64,000 bases of DNA, taken from Trinickia caryophylli (GTDB lineage: Bacteria > Pseudomonadota > Gammaproteobacteria > Burkholderiales > Burkholderiaceae). The stretch spans positions 4,030,001 to 4,094,000 of the forward strand of contig NZ_CP139970.1 of the NCBI RefSeq assembly GCF_034424545.1, in the 5' to 3' direction. A program made the position numbers and the translations under genes. Of the stretch, positions 36,511 through 45,843 are shown piece by piece. The stretch's first letter is position 1, and every line of letters begins with the position of its first letter. The notes beneath the pieces were generated by a model, which saw only the letters and a list, made by a program, of their open reading frames with translations, did no database searches and was not told the DNA's origin.

Positions 36511-36799
36511 GGTGGTGTCCTGTTGCCGTGGGTGTGTTGAAACAGCATAGCCCAGCGGCGGGCGTTCTTCAGTAGGTACGACGTGTGGGCCGGAGCGGCC
36601 TCGCCGCACGATATGACACGCGCATGTAACGCTTGCCGAACGGCTTCGGCCGTTTGGCTCCGCCAGGCTGCTGGGTGGACACATGGGGCGGCGGGCGACG
36701 AGGCTTTCCAGCGTGGGCTCCAGGCATCCTCAGATGAAAAGCGGGCATCGGGCTTGCGCGCCCTGAGCCGGTCGGAACCTGGGGCAAGGACCTGTAGCC

Positions 36800-37048
36800 A
36801 TGTCCATTCAACAGACGGAGCCCGGGCGCAAGATGCACGGGTTCGATCTGGTCGATGCGGATCTGGATCATCTCGAACGTGCGATCGGCGAACCGGAGAA
36901 CCGCACGCTCACGCGCGAATATTGGCGCCGCCGCGTACTCGACATATGCCGCCGATTCGAGCTGACGCACGAACAGCGCCTGCGTGTGGATATCTTGCTT
37001 GCGCGCCTCGCTCACCGCCAGGGGAGCCCGGAACCAGGCGAGCGGTAG
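36800..37048 (+). CDS. Small hypothetical protein
   Basis: 82 residues starting at ATG 36800. Charged and predicted helical (DADLDHLERAIGEPENRTLT, then YWRRRVLDICRRFELTHEQR). No signal peptide, membrane segment or recognised domain. Amino-acid composition is protein-like, compared with the arginine-rich alternative frames around it. It is isolated between the acidic small protein and hfq2, so context gives no role. Confidence 0.55.
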   Translation: MSIQQTEPGRKMHGFDLVDADLDHLERAIGEPENRTLTREYWRRRVLDICRRFELTHEQRLRVDILLARLAHRQGSPEPGER

Positions 37049-37168
37049 CCTGCGGGCACGGGCTCGAACGGTAGCGCTGCGCCGATGCCGCAGGGACGGG
37101 AGCGGTGCCTCGCTGCCGGCGGCAACTGTTCGCGGTACCACCGCCACGGCGCCGACGCAGGGTGCCGG

Positions 37169-37648
37169 TTATTCGTCGTTGTTGTTGTTGTTGTTGTAGC
37201 CGCCCGACGAGTGGGAGCCCGTATCGTTGTGAGGCACGGTGCTGAACGGCCGGCGGCGGCGCGTCACCACCACGGGGGCATCGTTCGAGCGCTCGCTCGA
37301 GGACGACGGCCCGTGCGAGCCATAGGCATCGCGCGGTTCGCGGGGCTCCCGGGGTTCGCGCCCCGGGCCTCCGCCTTCGCGCGGGCCATGCCGGTCGCCG
37401 TGGCCGCCCGGGCGGGGGCCGCGCGGGCCGGGACGCGTACCCGTATCGAGCTGGATCGTGGAAATGGCGCGTTTGTAAATGCCTTGCAGCCCGACGGGCG
37501 TGCGCAACATCACCAGATACTGGTCGAACGACTCGATGCAGCCCGTCAGACGAATGCCGTTGACGAGATAGATTTCAACGCGCTTGCGCTCTTTGCGCGC
37601 GGCGTTCATGAAGTCGTTCTGCGGATGGGATTCTGCGGGATTCGGCAT
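37169..37648 (-). CDS. hfq2: Hfq2-type RNA chaperone with extended low-complexity tail
   Basis: 159 residues. Residues 8-68 form the Sm fold: [38 protein letters not shown] (Sm1) and [14 protein letters not shown] (Sm2, with YKR where E. coli Hfq has YKH). The remaining ~90 residues are disordered, with Gly/Arg/Pro repeats ([20 protein letters not shown]), a Ser/Arg stretch and a terminal hexa-asparagine written by repeated AAC codons. Burkholderia carry a second, longer Hfq (Hfq2) next to the 79-residue Hfq1; length and tail fit it. It is a cytoplasmic RNA chaperone, probably hexa- or oligomeric. Confidence 0.87.
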   Translation of the reverse strand: MPNPAESHPQNDFMNAARKERKRVEIYLVNGIRLTGCIESFDQYLVMLRTPVGLQGIYKRAISTIQLDTGTRPGPRGPRPGGHGDRHGPREGGGPGREPREPREPRDAYGSHGPSSSSERSNDAPVVVTRRRRPFSTVPHNDTGSHSSGGYNNNNNNDE

Positions 37649-38221
37649 TGCAAGGGTGGCAGCTCGCGCTGCTCCGGTTGGTTAGTGGCACGCGACGCGC
37701 GCGATGCTCGATTGGCCGGGATTTTACCGCGTGTAGCACGAGGCGGGTTCGTTCCGGCCGATGTTGCGCCATCGGCGCACGTAACGAAATGTTTGATAGA
37801 GCGCAAAACGCCCGCCCGGTTCCGGTCACGGGCGGCGTCACCGCGTTGGCCTGCGGCGGCTCGGGAGGCCCCGGATGGCGGCGCTGGCGGGGCTTTGCGA
37901 CGATTTCCGCGGTCGGCCGCGCGCCCTCGTGCCGCGTCGAGCGCGGTCACGGACACCTTACGCCGCATTGCATCGGGCCGCCAATGAAATAAAAAAAGAT
38001 GAAAAGATGGGCTGAGGGCCGCTGGGCAACGAGGCCACGGCCGCCAGGATGCCCGCGGCGTTTTTTCAGCAAGCGCTCAATGCATTGACGTTTGTGCCGG
38101 CGGCGCCGATGCCTTCGCGCCCGACCGGCAGCTAACAGACGGTTCCGGCTCGTTTGCGCCCGGGCCGCAGGGCGGCGCTTCGTGGCACCTGCGGCCGTAC
38201 AGGCGGCATCCGCCGCCGCCA
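37649..38221. other. 573-bp intergenic region between fadD end and hfq2
   Basis: No convincing coding frame. It would hold the hfq2 promoter near its left end. Read on the minus strand, a GC-rich hairpin with arms CGCCCG/CGGGCG followed by TTTT lies at about 37808-37835, a possible terminator for fadD read-through. A poly-A/T-rich patch near 37985-38010 is otherwise unexplained. Confidence 0.4.
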
Positions 38222-39994
38222 TTATTTCCGCGAGAGTTCGTCCTCACGCAGTGCACGCCGTAAGATTTTGCCGACGTTCGTCTGCGGCAAGGCTTCGCGG
38301 AACTCGATCAGCTTCGGCACCTTGTAGCCGGTCAGATTGCGCCGGCAGTGTCGAATCACCTCCTCCTCGGTGAGGCCAGGCTCGCGCGGCACGATGAATA
38401 CCTTGACGCGCTCGCCCTGGGTTTCGTCGGGCACGCCGATGGCCGCAACTTCCCGCACGCCCGGGTGCATCGCAATGACGTCCTCGATTTCGCTCGGATA
38501 GACGTTGAATCCCGACACGAGAATCATGTCCTTCTTGCGGTCGATGAGCTTGATGAACCCTTGCGCGTCCATCACGCCGATATCGCCGGTCGCAAGCCAG
38601 CCGTCGGCGTCGATCACCTTTGCCGTTTCCTCGGGGCGCCCCCAGTATCCTTTCATGACCTGCGGCCCCTTCACGCAAAGCTCGCCCGGCTCGCCGACAT
38701 TCGCCCACGTTCCGTCGTCCTTGCGAAAACGCACCCGTGTCGAAGGTGCGGGCAGGCCGACCGATCCGTCGAATTCGCGCAGATGCGCGAGGTCGACAGG
38801 ATTCATCGCGACGATCGGCGAGCATTCGGTCAGCCCGTAGCCTTCGACGATCGGTTTGCCCGTCACGGCCTTGAAGCGTTCGGCGACCGCGCGCTGCGTG
38901 CCCATGCCGCCGGCCATCGCGAGCTTCAGCTTCGAGAAGTCGCGCCGGCAGAACGTCTCGTTCTCGAGAAAGGACTTGTAGAGGGTATTGATGGCGAGAA
39001 TGCCGGTGAACGTCTCCTTGCGCAGAATCTGCATGACGCGCTTCACGTCACGCGGGTTGGCGATCAGAATGTTGCGCCCGCCGAGACCGAGAAAAATCAG
39101 ACCGTTCAAAGTCAGCGAGAGGATGTGGTAAAGCGGCAATGGCGTGAGCACCGTTTCGATCTCGTCGCTGAGCTGGCTTTCCGCCCACGCCGTCGCCTGC
39201 AGCAGGTTCGCGACGATGTTGCCGTGGGTCAGCATCGCACCCTTGGCGACACCCGTCGTCCCGCCCGTGTATTGAAGGAAGGCGAGGTCGTCGTGCGTGA
39301 GCACCGTCGGCGCGAAAGGCGCCGCTGCGCCGAGCGCAAGCGCGCGGCGCATGTCGATCGCGTGCGCCAGGCGGTAGGGCGGCACCATTTTTTTCACGTG
39401 CTTGAGCACGAAATTGAGCAAGCGTCCTTTGAGGTTGAGGCCGTCGGCAAGGAGGTCGCCCAGCGCAGTCACGACAATGTGCTCGACGGCCGTTCCGGGC
39501 AGTGCGGCGGCGAGCGTGGCCGCGAAGTTCTCGAATACGACGATGGCCTTGGCACCGCTGTCCTGCAGCTGATGCGCGAGCTCGCGCGGCGTGTAGAGCG
39601 GGTTGACGTTGACCACCACGGCCCCCGCCTTCAGCGCCCCGAAGAGGGCGATCGGGTATTGAAACGTGTTGGGCAGCATGATCGCGACGCGGTCGCCCCG
39701 CTCGATGCCGATGCTTTGCAAGTAGGCTGCGAATGCCTTCGCTTTTGCGGCTGCGGTGCCATATGTCATCGACGAGCCCACACTGACGAAGGCGGTGCGT
39801 TCGCGAAAGCGCGTGGTGCATTCGTCGAAGAAATGCGCGACGGACGCATAGCGGCCGACATCGATCTCGCGCGGCACGTCGGGCGGATACGACGCGTACC
39901 AGATGCCGTCGGTGTCGGGGGCGGCCCGCGGCGGTGCCGGTGGTGCCTCGGCCGCCACGCCTGGCGGGCGTTGTGCGGCGATGGATTCATTCAT
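38222..39994 (-). CDS. fadD: Long-chain fatty-acid CoA ligase
   Basis: 590 residues of the ANL superfamily. The P-loop A3 motif is LQYTGGTTGVAKGAMLTHGN. Further motifs are GYGLTECSPIV, the A7/A8 region GWLATGDIGVMDAQG and IDRKKDMILVSGFNVYPSEI, and the catalytic lysine near NVGKILRRALR. It activates long-chain fatty acids to acyl-CoA at the inner membrane. Its start overlaps the fadE stop by 4 bases (ATGA), so the two are translationally coupled. With the TetR gene upstream it forms a small beta-oxidation operon. Confidence 0.94.
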   Translation of the reverse strand: MNESIAAQRPPGVAAEAPPAPPRAAPDTDGIWYASYPPDVPREIDVGRYASVAHFFDECTTRFRERTAFVSVGSSMTYGTAAAKAKAFAAYLQSIGIERGDRVAIMLPNTFQYPIALFGALKAGAVVVNVNPLYTPRELAHQLQDSGAKAIVVFENFAATLAAALPGTAVEHIVVTALGDLLADGLNLKGRLLNFVLKHVKKMVPPYRLAHAIDMRRALALGAAAPFAPTVLTHDDLAFLQYTGGTTGVAKGAMLTHGNIVANLLQATAWAESQLSDEIETVLTPLPLYHILSLTLNGLIFLGLGGRNILIANPRDVKRVMQILRKETFTGILAINTLYKSFLENETFCRRDFSKLKLAMAGGMGTQRAVAERFKAVTGKPIVEGYGLTECSPIVAMNPVDLAHLREFDGSVGLPAPSTRVRFRKDDGTWANVGEPGELCVKGPQVMKGYWGRPEETAKVIDADGWLATGDIGVMDAQGFIKLIDRKKDMILVSGFNVYPSEIEDVIAMHPGVREVAAIGVPDETQGERVKVFIVPREPGLTEEEVIRHCRRNLTGYKVPKLIEFREALPQTNVGKILRRALREDELSRK

Positions 39995-42564
39995 GCTTCG
40001 TCTCCCTGTTTATCCGTTCGTCTTTCGTTTCGATGCGGTGCCGGCCGGCCGTCGCCGGACGTGGCCGAGCGAGGCTCGGCGTTCGAGCCTGTGCTCGCAT
40101 TCGTTGCGTCGCGTGCTGCCGATGTCGGGTTCAGATCGGGAGCGAAATCGTCGACGTGCACGAGGCGTGCGCCTGACACGGCATAGGTGGCGAGCGTGGC
40201 TGCTTCGGCAGCATCGAGATGGCCGTTCGAGCGGGCGGCTTCGGCCCACGACGGCAATTCGGCGAGGCTTTGCGGCATCGGCGGCAACTGGCCGTCGCGC
40301 ACCGCTGCACTCAGCTTCGATTCGATCGCCGAAATAGCCGGCATGAGCTCCAGCAGCGCCTCGGCGCAGGCAATCGGTTCGTGCTCGTCGCGGCCGACGT
40401 AGGCGTCGGCGAAAAGTCGCGCCCGCGCCGCGCACGGCGTTTGCAGCAGCGTGGCGATCTCGCTCGCGAGCGCATCGGCAGGCGCGCGTTGCCGCAGCCC
40501 GAGCGGGAACGCGACGATGCGCACGGCGATGGCGGCGGCACGGCTCGGATAGTTGGCGAAGAGTTCGCGCAGCGCTTCGGCCGCCGTGTGCAATGCATCC
40601 TCGCATCCCCATTTCACGAGCGGCAGATCGTCGACAGGCCGCCCGTCGTCCTCGAATCGCTTCAGCGCGGCCGAAACGAGCACGAGCTGAGACAGCACGT
40701 CGCCGAGCCGGGCCGAGAGTCGCTCGCGGCGCTTGAGCGCGCCGCCGAGCAGCAGCATCGATAAATCGGCGACGAATGCAAAGGCGATCGAAAGCCGGGT
40801 GGCCGCGCGGTAGTAGCGGGCGAGCTGGGGCGCGGCGCGAGGGGCTCGGGCGATGAATATGCCCCCCGTCAGGCCGTGCAGGAGGCTGCGTACCGCATTC
40901 GAAGCGAGGCATGCCATATGCCCGAAGAGCGCGGCATCGAATTGCGCGAGGCCCCTTTCGCGATCGTCTTCATGTAGTGCCGCCATCTCCCGCAGCAGAT
41001 AAGGATGACAGCGCATCGCGCCCTGGCCGAAGATGATGAGCGAACGCGTGAGGATGTTGGCGCCCTCGACCGTGATCGAGATGGGCAGTTGCTGATAGAT
41101 GCGTCCTAGAAAGTTCGACGGGCCGAGACAGATCCCTTTGCCGCCCAGCACGTCCATTGCGTCGTTGACGACACGGCGCCCGCGCTCGGTCACGTGATAC
41201 TTTGCGATCGCGGAGAGAACGGCTGGCCGCTCGCCCAGATCGACGGCCTGGGCACACAGGCGACGCATCGCATCCATGACGTAGAGGTTCGCCCCCATGC
41301 GTCCGAGGGGCTCGTGGATACCTTCGAGCTTGCCGATCGGGACCTTGAACTGCCGCCGCATTGCCGCATAGGCGCTCGTGCCGCGCACCGCGGTCTTGGC
41401 AAACCCGACGCTCGATGACGGCAGCGAGATCGAGCGGCCCGCGGCAAGGCATTCCATCAACATGCGCCAGCCGTTGCCGACCTGCTCGCGTCCGCCGATG
41501 ACCCAGTCGATCGGGATGAAAACGTCGTGGCCCGCGTTCGGTCCGTTCTGAAACGCCGCGTCGAGCGGCCAGTGACGCCGCCCGATCCGCACGCCCGGGT
41601 GCGCCGTCGGGATCAGCGCGCACGTGATGCCCGGCTCGCCGTCGTCGCCTAGAAGCCGGTCCGGGTCCCGTGCGCGAAAGGCGAGGCCGAGCACCGTCGC
41701 GATCGGCCCAAGGGTGATGTAGCGCTTGTCCCAACTAATGCGAAATCCGAGCGTTTCGCGGCCTTCGAACAGCGCTTTGCAGGCGGTACCGACATCGGGT
41801 ATCGCCGCGGCGTCGGAGCCGGCGTAAGGGCTCGTCAACGCGAAGCAGGGAATGTCCTCGCCGCACGCGAGGCGCGGCAGGTAATGCGCCTTTTGCGCTT
41901 CGGTGCCATAGCGCTGCAAGAGCTCGGCCGGGCCGAGCGAGTTCGGCACCATGACCGACACCGCCGCCGTGGACGAGCGCGAGGATAGCTTCATGACGAC
42001 CTGCGAATGCGCGTAGGCGCTGAACGCCTTGCCGCCATACCGCTGCTCGATGATCAGCGAAAGGAAGCCTTCGGTTTTGATCGCTTGCCACACATCGGCC
42101 GGCAAATCGCGCTCGACGGACGTTACCGCCCAGTCGTCGACGCGAGCCGCGAGCCGGTCGCATGTCTCGTCGACGAAATGGCGTTCCTCGGCCGTGAGCT
42201 TCGGCGCACCGAGCGCCAGTAGCTTGTCCCAACGCGGACGGCCCATGAAGAGTTCCGCTTCCCACCACACGGTACCGGCCTCGATGGCGTCCCGCTCGGT
42301 GGCCGACATGGCCGGCGCCGCCCGGCGGTAGACCGCGAAGAGCGGGGCGCTCAGCAAGCGTCGCCGCCACGGCCTGACCGCAAGCAGGGCGGCCAGCGCG
42401 AGCAGCGCGATGCCGATTGCGAGGAGCGCGCCCGCGGCGGGCGCGTAGAGAACGACCGCCGCGACCGTCCACAGGGCCAGCACCGCCAGCCATAGCCGCG
42501 CGGACGCTTCGCGCGCGACGAGCGTCGCCGCCGCGGCGATGAGCACGAGAATGGGCCATCCCAT
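39991..42564 (-). CDS. fadE: FadE-type membrane acyl-CoA dehydrogenase
   Basis: 857 residues from ATG 42564; the frame is open 77 codons further up but that part is Arg/Pro-rich and non-homologous. Two or three N-terminal membrane helices (WPILVLIAAAATLVA; LLAIGIALLALAALLAV) precede the acyl-CoA dehydrogenase core with IIEQRYGGKAFSAYAHSQVV and CFALTSPYAGSDAAAI. A DUF1974-type C-terminal extension is specific to FadE. It catalyses the first dehydrogenation of beta-oxidation. Length is close to E. coli FadE (814). It lies 50 bases after the TetR gene. Confidence 0.93.
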   Translation of the reverse strand: MGWPILVLIAAAATLVAREASARLWLAVLALWTVAAVVLYAPAAGALLAIGIALLALAALLAVRPWRRRLLSAPLFAVYRRAAPAMSATERDAIEAGTVWWEAELFMGRPRWDKLLALGAPKLTAEERHFVDETCDRLAARVDDWAVTSVERDLPADVWQAIKTEGFLSLIIEQRYGGKAFSAYAHSQVVMKLSSRSSTAAVSVMVPNSLGPAELLQRYGTEAQKAHYLPRLACGEDIPCFALTSPYAGSDAAAIPDVGTACKALFEGRETLGFRISWDKRYITLGPIATVLGLAFRARDPDRLLGDDGEPGITCALIPTAHPGVRIGRRHWPLDAAFQNGPNAGHDVFIPIDWVIGGREQVGNGWRMLMECLAAGRSISLPSSSVGFAKTAVRGTSAYAAMRRQFKVPIGKLEGIHEPLGRMGANLYVMDAMRRLCAQAVDLGERPAVLSAIAKYHVTERGRRVVNDAMDVLGGKGICLGPSNFLGRIYQQLPISITVEGANILTRSLIIFGQGAMRCHPYLLREMAALHEDDRERGLAQFDAALFGHMACLASNAVRSLLHGLTGGIFIARAPRAAPQLARYYRAATRLSIAFAFVADLSMLLLGGALKRRERLSARLGDVLSQLVLVSAALKRFEDDGRPVDDLPLVKWGCEDALHTAAEALRELFANYPSRAAAIAVRIVAFPLGLRQRAPADALASEIATLLQTPCAARARLFADAYVGRDEHEPIACAEALLELMPAISAIESKLSAAVRDGQLPPMPQSLAELPSWAEAARSNGHLDAAEAATLATYAVSGARLVHVDDFAPDLNPTSAARDATNASTGSNAEPRSATSGDGRPAPHRNERRTDKQGDEA

Positions 42565-42613
42565 GACCGCTCTTTCCTGCGAGCCGACTGCCGAACCCTG
42601 CCGCGCTTGCGCG

Positions 42614-43483
42614 TCAGAAGGCGTGGCGCGGCGCTTCCTGGGCGGGCGGCCCTGGCAGCGCGACCGGCGGTTGATTCGCGTCGTCCATCGGCGCGCTTGC
42701 CGAGGCGTCATGGGCGCCGTTGCCGGCGGCGAGCGACTCGAGCGAGCCGCAGGCGCCGAGTGCATCGGCGTCGGCACCGTCGGCAGCGTCGCCAAGTACG
42801 GCCGCGAAGGCGGCGAGCTGCGCCGCGTCAGGCAACGGGGCCTTCAGCGCCGCCACCATCAACGACGCAAGCCGCGAGATCAACTGGAGGTCGCTCATGG
42901 TATGGCCTTGCGAGAACTCTGCGATCAGGTTGTCGGTGTCGCCGCCCGCGAGTACGCCCGAAAGCGCGCCGATGGCGAAGTGCAGCCGCCAGCCGAGTTC
43001 CTCGCGCGGCAGATGCGGCAATGCGCGCTGAAAGGCATCGAAGAACCGTTCGGCCACCGATGCGTAGTGGCCGTTCAGAAAGTTATGGATGAAAGCCGAA
43101 GGGTCCGTGTACGCGCGTCCCAGCAGTTTCAGGAAGGCACGCCCCCCCGCATGCGGATCGCGCGAGAGCCTCAAAGCCGGAATGAACATCGCGCCGAGCA
43201 CATGCTCGCACGTGAGCCGCGGCCCGAGATGCGCGTCGAAGCGCTCCAGCAGTTTCACGCGCTCCTCGTTGAGCCGGTCCAGCCTGCGCGACAGCATGGC
43301 GTGAATCAGTGCTTCCTTGCTGCCGAAATGGTAGTTGACGGCGGCCAGATTGACGTCCGCGCGCGAGGTGATCTGGCGCAACGACATCGCCTCGAAGCCG
43401 TACTCGATGAAAATGTCTTCGGCGGCATCGAGGATGCGCGCCTTGGTATCGCCGGTTGCCCGGTGCGATGAACGAACTGCCAT
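42614..43483 (-). CDS. TetR-family regulator of the fadE-fadD operon
   Basis: 289 residues. The N-terminal helix-turn-helix is ILDAAEDIFIEYGFEAMSLR followed by ADVNLAAVNYHFGSKEALIH. A long helical ligand domain and a Pro/Ala-rich C-terminal tail of about 55 residues follow. The overall architecture resembles PsrA-like fatty-acid sensors. A GGGAGG ribosome site precedes the ATG. It is the first gene of tetR-fadE-fadD on the minus strand, so derepression by acyl-CoA or free fatty acid is a reasonable but unproven inference. Confidence 0.9.
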   Translation of the reverse strand: MAVRSSHRATGDTKARILDAAEDIFIEYGFEAMSLRQITSRADVNLAAVNYHFGSKEALIHAMLSRRLDRLNEERVKLLERFDAHLGPRLTCEHVLGAMFIPALRLSRDPHAGGRAFLKLLGRAYTDPSAFIHNFLNGHYASVAERFFDAFQRALPHLPREELGWRLHFAIGALSGVLAGGDTDNLIAEFSQGHTMSDLQLISRLASLMVAALKAPLPDAAQLAAFAAVLGDAADGADADALGACGSLESLAAGNGAHDASASAPMDDANQPPVALPGPPAQEAPRHAF

Positions 43484-43526
43484 GTTGCGCCTCCCATGCC
43501 GGTTGCCCAGCCGCGAACAAGCGATT

Positions 43527-43547
43527 CAAGTTTGTGATTGAAACTTG
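43527..43547. promoter_or_regulatory. Candidate TetR operator upstream of tetR-fadE-fadD
   Basis: An inverted repeat with 7-bp arms CAAGTTT and AAACTTG around a 7-bp centre, 44 bases upstream of the regulator's start. It lies in an AT-rich patch that probably contains the promoter. Confidence 0.6.
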
Positions 43548-43692
43548 TTATTTTTGAGAACGATAAAAACTGAGCTGGCCCGCGGCAAGCGTTGTTTGTC
43601 GACGGACTCCTCTAGTCGGAGCCCGTCATGCCGCGCGAAGGTACGCGGGCCGGGGCCGCGCGGGTGGGGCGCAACGGCGCCCCGCGCCTGGG

Positions 43693-43717
43693 TGCTTGCC
43701 GCCGTTTGCGGCAAGCA
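43693..43717. other. Strong hairpin downstream of the MFS gene
   Basis: A perfect 10-bp stem (TGCTTGCCGC and its complement) with a 5-base loop. It is located 33 bases past the stop of the minus-strand MFS gene. A T-run lies on the gene-proximal side instead of the distal side, so it is not a standard intrinsic terminator. Confidence 0.55.
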
Positions 43718-43749
43718 TCGGGTTCGAAAAAAGGGGGCGCCACGCGGCC

Positions 43750-44970
43750 TCAGGCCGCTTTGCCCACGTGCTCGGCGGAACTCAGCATGTCGATGCCGCG
43801 ACGCTCGCGGCCGAACAGGATCAGCACTGCGATGACGATCGAAGCGGTGGCGGCGACGACGGCCAGCGCGAAGGAGTAGTTGTCGCCGCGGCTCGCGGCG
43901 ACCGATGCCTGCATCGTCGCATTAACCGACGCAATGAGATTGCCGAGTTGATAGACGAACCCGGGGAAGGTCGCGCGAATCTCGTCGGGGGAGATCTCGT
44001 TCAAATACGCGGGTACGACGCCCCAAGCTCCTTGTACCGAGATCTGCATGAGAAAGGCGCCGATCGCGAGCGCGACGGCGCCGCTCGAGAAAGCCCAGAG
44101 CGGCAGGACCGGCAACGCGATCAGCGCCGCAATGCAAATTGCGCGCCGACGGCCGATTTTTTCGGACATGGAGCCGAAAAAGAGGCCGCCGACGATCGCG
44201 CCGACGTTGAGCACGATGAGGATGCGCGAGACGGTATGCGGGTCGAAGGCGTGCTGCACCCGCAGGAACGTCGGATAAAGATCCTGCGTGCCGTGCGAGA
44301 AGAAATTGAATGCGGTCATGAGGACGATCGCATAGACCGAGAGCACCCAGTTCTTTTTGAGCGTATCCACGAGGCTCGGGCGGGCGCGCTTTTCCATCGT
44401 CTGCCAGGCCGGCGATTCGGGGACGCTCGTGCGGATGTAGAGCACGAGCAGCGCCGGCACGATGCCGACGAAGAACATGCCGCGCCAACCCACGTGCTCG
44501 TAGAGCAGTCCGAACACGAGCGATGCCAGCAGATAGCCGCTCGGATACCCCGCTTGCAGCAGCCCCGAGACGGCGCCGCGCGCTTTGGGAGGAATCGTCT
44601 CCATCGTGAGCGCGGAGCCCACGCCCCATTCGCCGCCCATGGCGATGCCGAAGAGCGATCGCATGATGAGGAGCGTCGCGAGGTTCGGCGAAAAGCCCGA
44701 GAGCAGTTCCAGCACCGAGTAACAGGCGATGTTGACCATCAGCGTGGGGCGGCGGCCGAACTTGTCCGCGAGGCGCCCGAATATGAGCGCGCCGAGCGGG
44801 CGCATGGCAAGCGTCAGCGTGATGGCGAACGCCACCTCCGGAATTTTCGTATTGAATTCGGCGGCGATGTCCTTCAGCACGAAAACCATCAGGAAAAAAT
44901 CGAACGCATCGAGCGTCCATCCCAAATAGGCGGCAATCGTCACGTTGCGTTGTTCGCGTGTCCAGGCCAT
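43750..44970 (-). CDS. MFS transporter, SHS (lactate/pyruvate-type) family
   Basis: 406 residues with 12 predicted helices. Helix 1 carries GWTLDAFDFFLMVFVLKDIA. The family loop motif is ALIFGRLADKFGRRPTLMVN, and FGIAMGGEWGVGSALTMETI is typical of the sialate:H+ symporter/lactate (JEN1-like) branch. It is predicted to import a monocarboxylate by proton symport. ATG 44970 follows a GGAGAG site; an upstream ATG at 45042 adds a non-membrane Arg-rich leader and is less likely. It is monocistronic. Confidence 0.87.
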   Translation of the reverse strand: MAWTREQRNVTIAAYLGWTLDAFDFFLMVFVLKDIAAEFNTKIPEVAFAITLTLAMRPLGALIFGRLADKFGRRPTLMVNIACYSVLELLSGFSPNLATLLIMRSLFGIAMGGEWGVGSALTMETIPPKARGAVSGLLQAGYPSGYLLASLVFGLLYEHVGWRGMFFVGIVPALLVLYIRTSVPESPAWQTMEKRARPSLVDTLKKNWVLSVYAIVLMTAFNFFSHGTQDLYPTFLRVQHAFDPHTVSRILIVLNVGAIVGGLFFGSMSEKIGRRRAICIAALIALPVLPLWAFSSGAVALAIGAFLMQISVQGAWGVVPAYLNEISPDEIRATFPGFVYQLGNLIASVNATMQASVAASRGDNYSFALAVVAATASIVIAVLILFGRERRGIDMLSSAEHVGKAA

Positions 44971-45284
44971 TGTGCGTCTCTCCTTCTTTATGGTCGTTCC
45001 GCACGGCGGATCGCGCCGCACGGGCACCCCGCGGGTAGGCACGCCGAGTGTACGCGCACTTTTCGCGGCTGCAGGGGCGGCAGCGCATTCGTCCGTATTA
45101 ATCCCTATACGATGGCCACATCGATAGATTCTTCAATTTCAATTGTTTGCTAAATGAAAGAATATTTTAATGCGAATTTAAAACTCGTCGCCAAAATGTA
45201 ATAGGGTGCTATGCTGCGCCAGTCGGAAAAGGAATGGAGTGGCAAAATGGAGTGGCAACCGGATCTCCCCGACCATCGACCGCC
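44971..45284. other. Divergent AT-rich promoter region (MFS / GNAT)
   Basis: 314 bases without a gene. From about 45095 to 45200 it is strongly AT-rich compared with the surroundings. It must carry the promoters for the leftward transporter and the rightward acetyltransferase. No single promoter stands out. Confidence 0.5.
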
Positions 45285-45830
45285 ATGTTGGATCCCGCTC
45301 AATCGTTGCCTGCGCTCGACACGCCCCGGTTATTGATCCGCCAGCGAACGCTGGCCGATCTCGATGCCTGCCTCGAGATGGATCGCGACCCGGACGTCAC
45401 GCGCCACGTCGCGGGGCCATGGCGCGACCCGGTCGCCCATCGGCGGTTCGTCGTGCATCGCATCACGCGTCCTTACCCACCTGGGCTGGGTTACTGGTCG
45501 ATTCGCGAACGTACCGCGCCCGAGCGATTCGTGGGTTGGGTTCTGCTGATTCCCGATCACGGCACGGGCCCCGACGTCGAGATCGGATGGCGGCTCGTGC
45601 GGGAGGCATGGGGGCGCGGCATTGCGACAGAGGCGGCCACCGCACTCGTCGCGCATGCGTTCGAGACCCTGCGGTTGCCGCGCGTGATCGCCGATATTGC
45701 CGCGGCAAACGCCGCTTCGCTGCACGTGGCGCAAAAACTCGGCATGCACCGGGTCGGCTACGACGATACAGACGGCATGCGATACGAGCGCTACCGCCTC
45801 GAACGCGCGGATCTGCGGGCCCGCCGCTGA
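45285..45830 (+). CDS. GNAT-family N-acetyltransferase (RimJ/RimL type)
   Basis: 181 residues. It opens with LDTPRLLIRQRTLADLDACL, the RimJ/RimL N-terminal signature. The acetyl-CoA-binding core is VEIGWRLVREAWGRGIATEA, and AANAASLHVAQKLGMHRVG forms the last part of the fold. The substrate cannot be predicted. ATG 45285 was preferred to an ATG at 45234, which adds 17 residues before the domain. It converges on the DHA2 exporter gene 13 bases away. Confidence 0.85.
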   Translation: MLDPAQSLPALDTPRLLIRQRTLADLDACLEMDRDPDVTRHVAGPWRDPVAHRRFVVHRITRPYPPGLGYWSIRERTAPERFVGWVLLIPDHGTGPDVEIGWRLVREAWGRGIATEAATALVAHAFETLRLPRVIADIAAANAASLHVAQKLGMHRVGYDDTDGMRYERYRLERADLRARR

Positions 45831-45843
45831 GCGGCTTCGGGCT

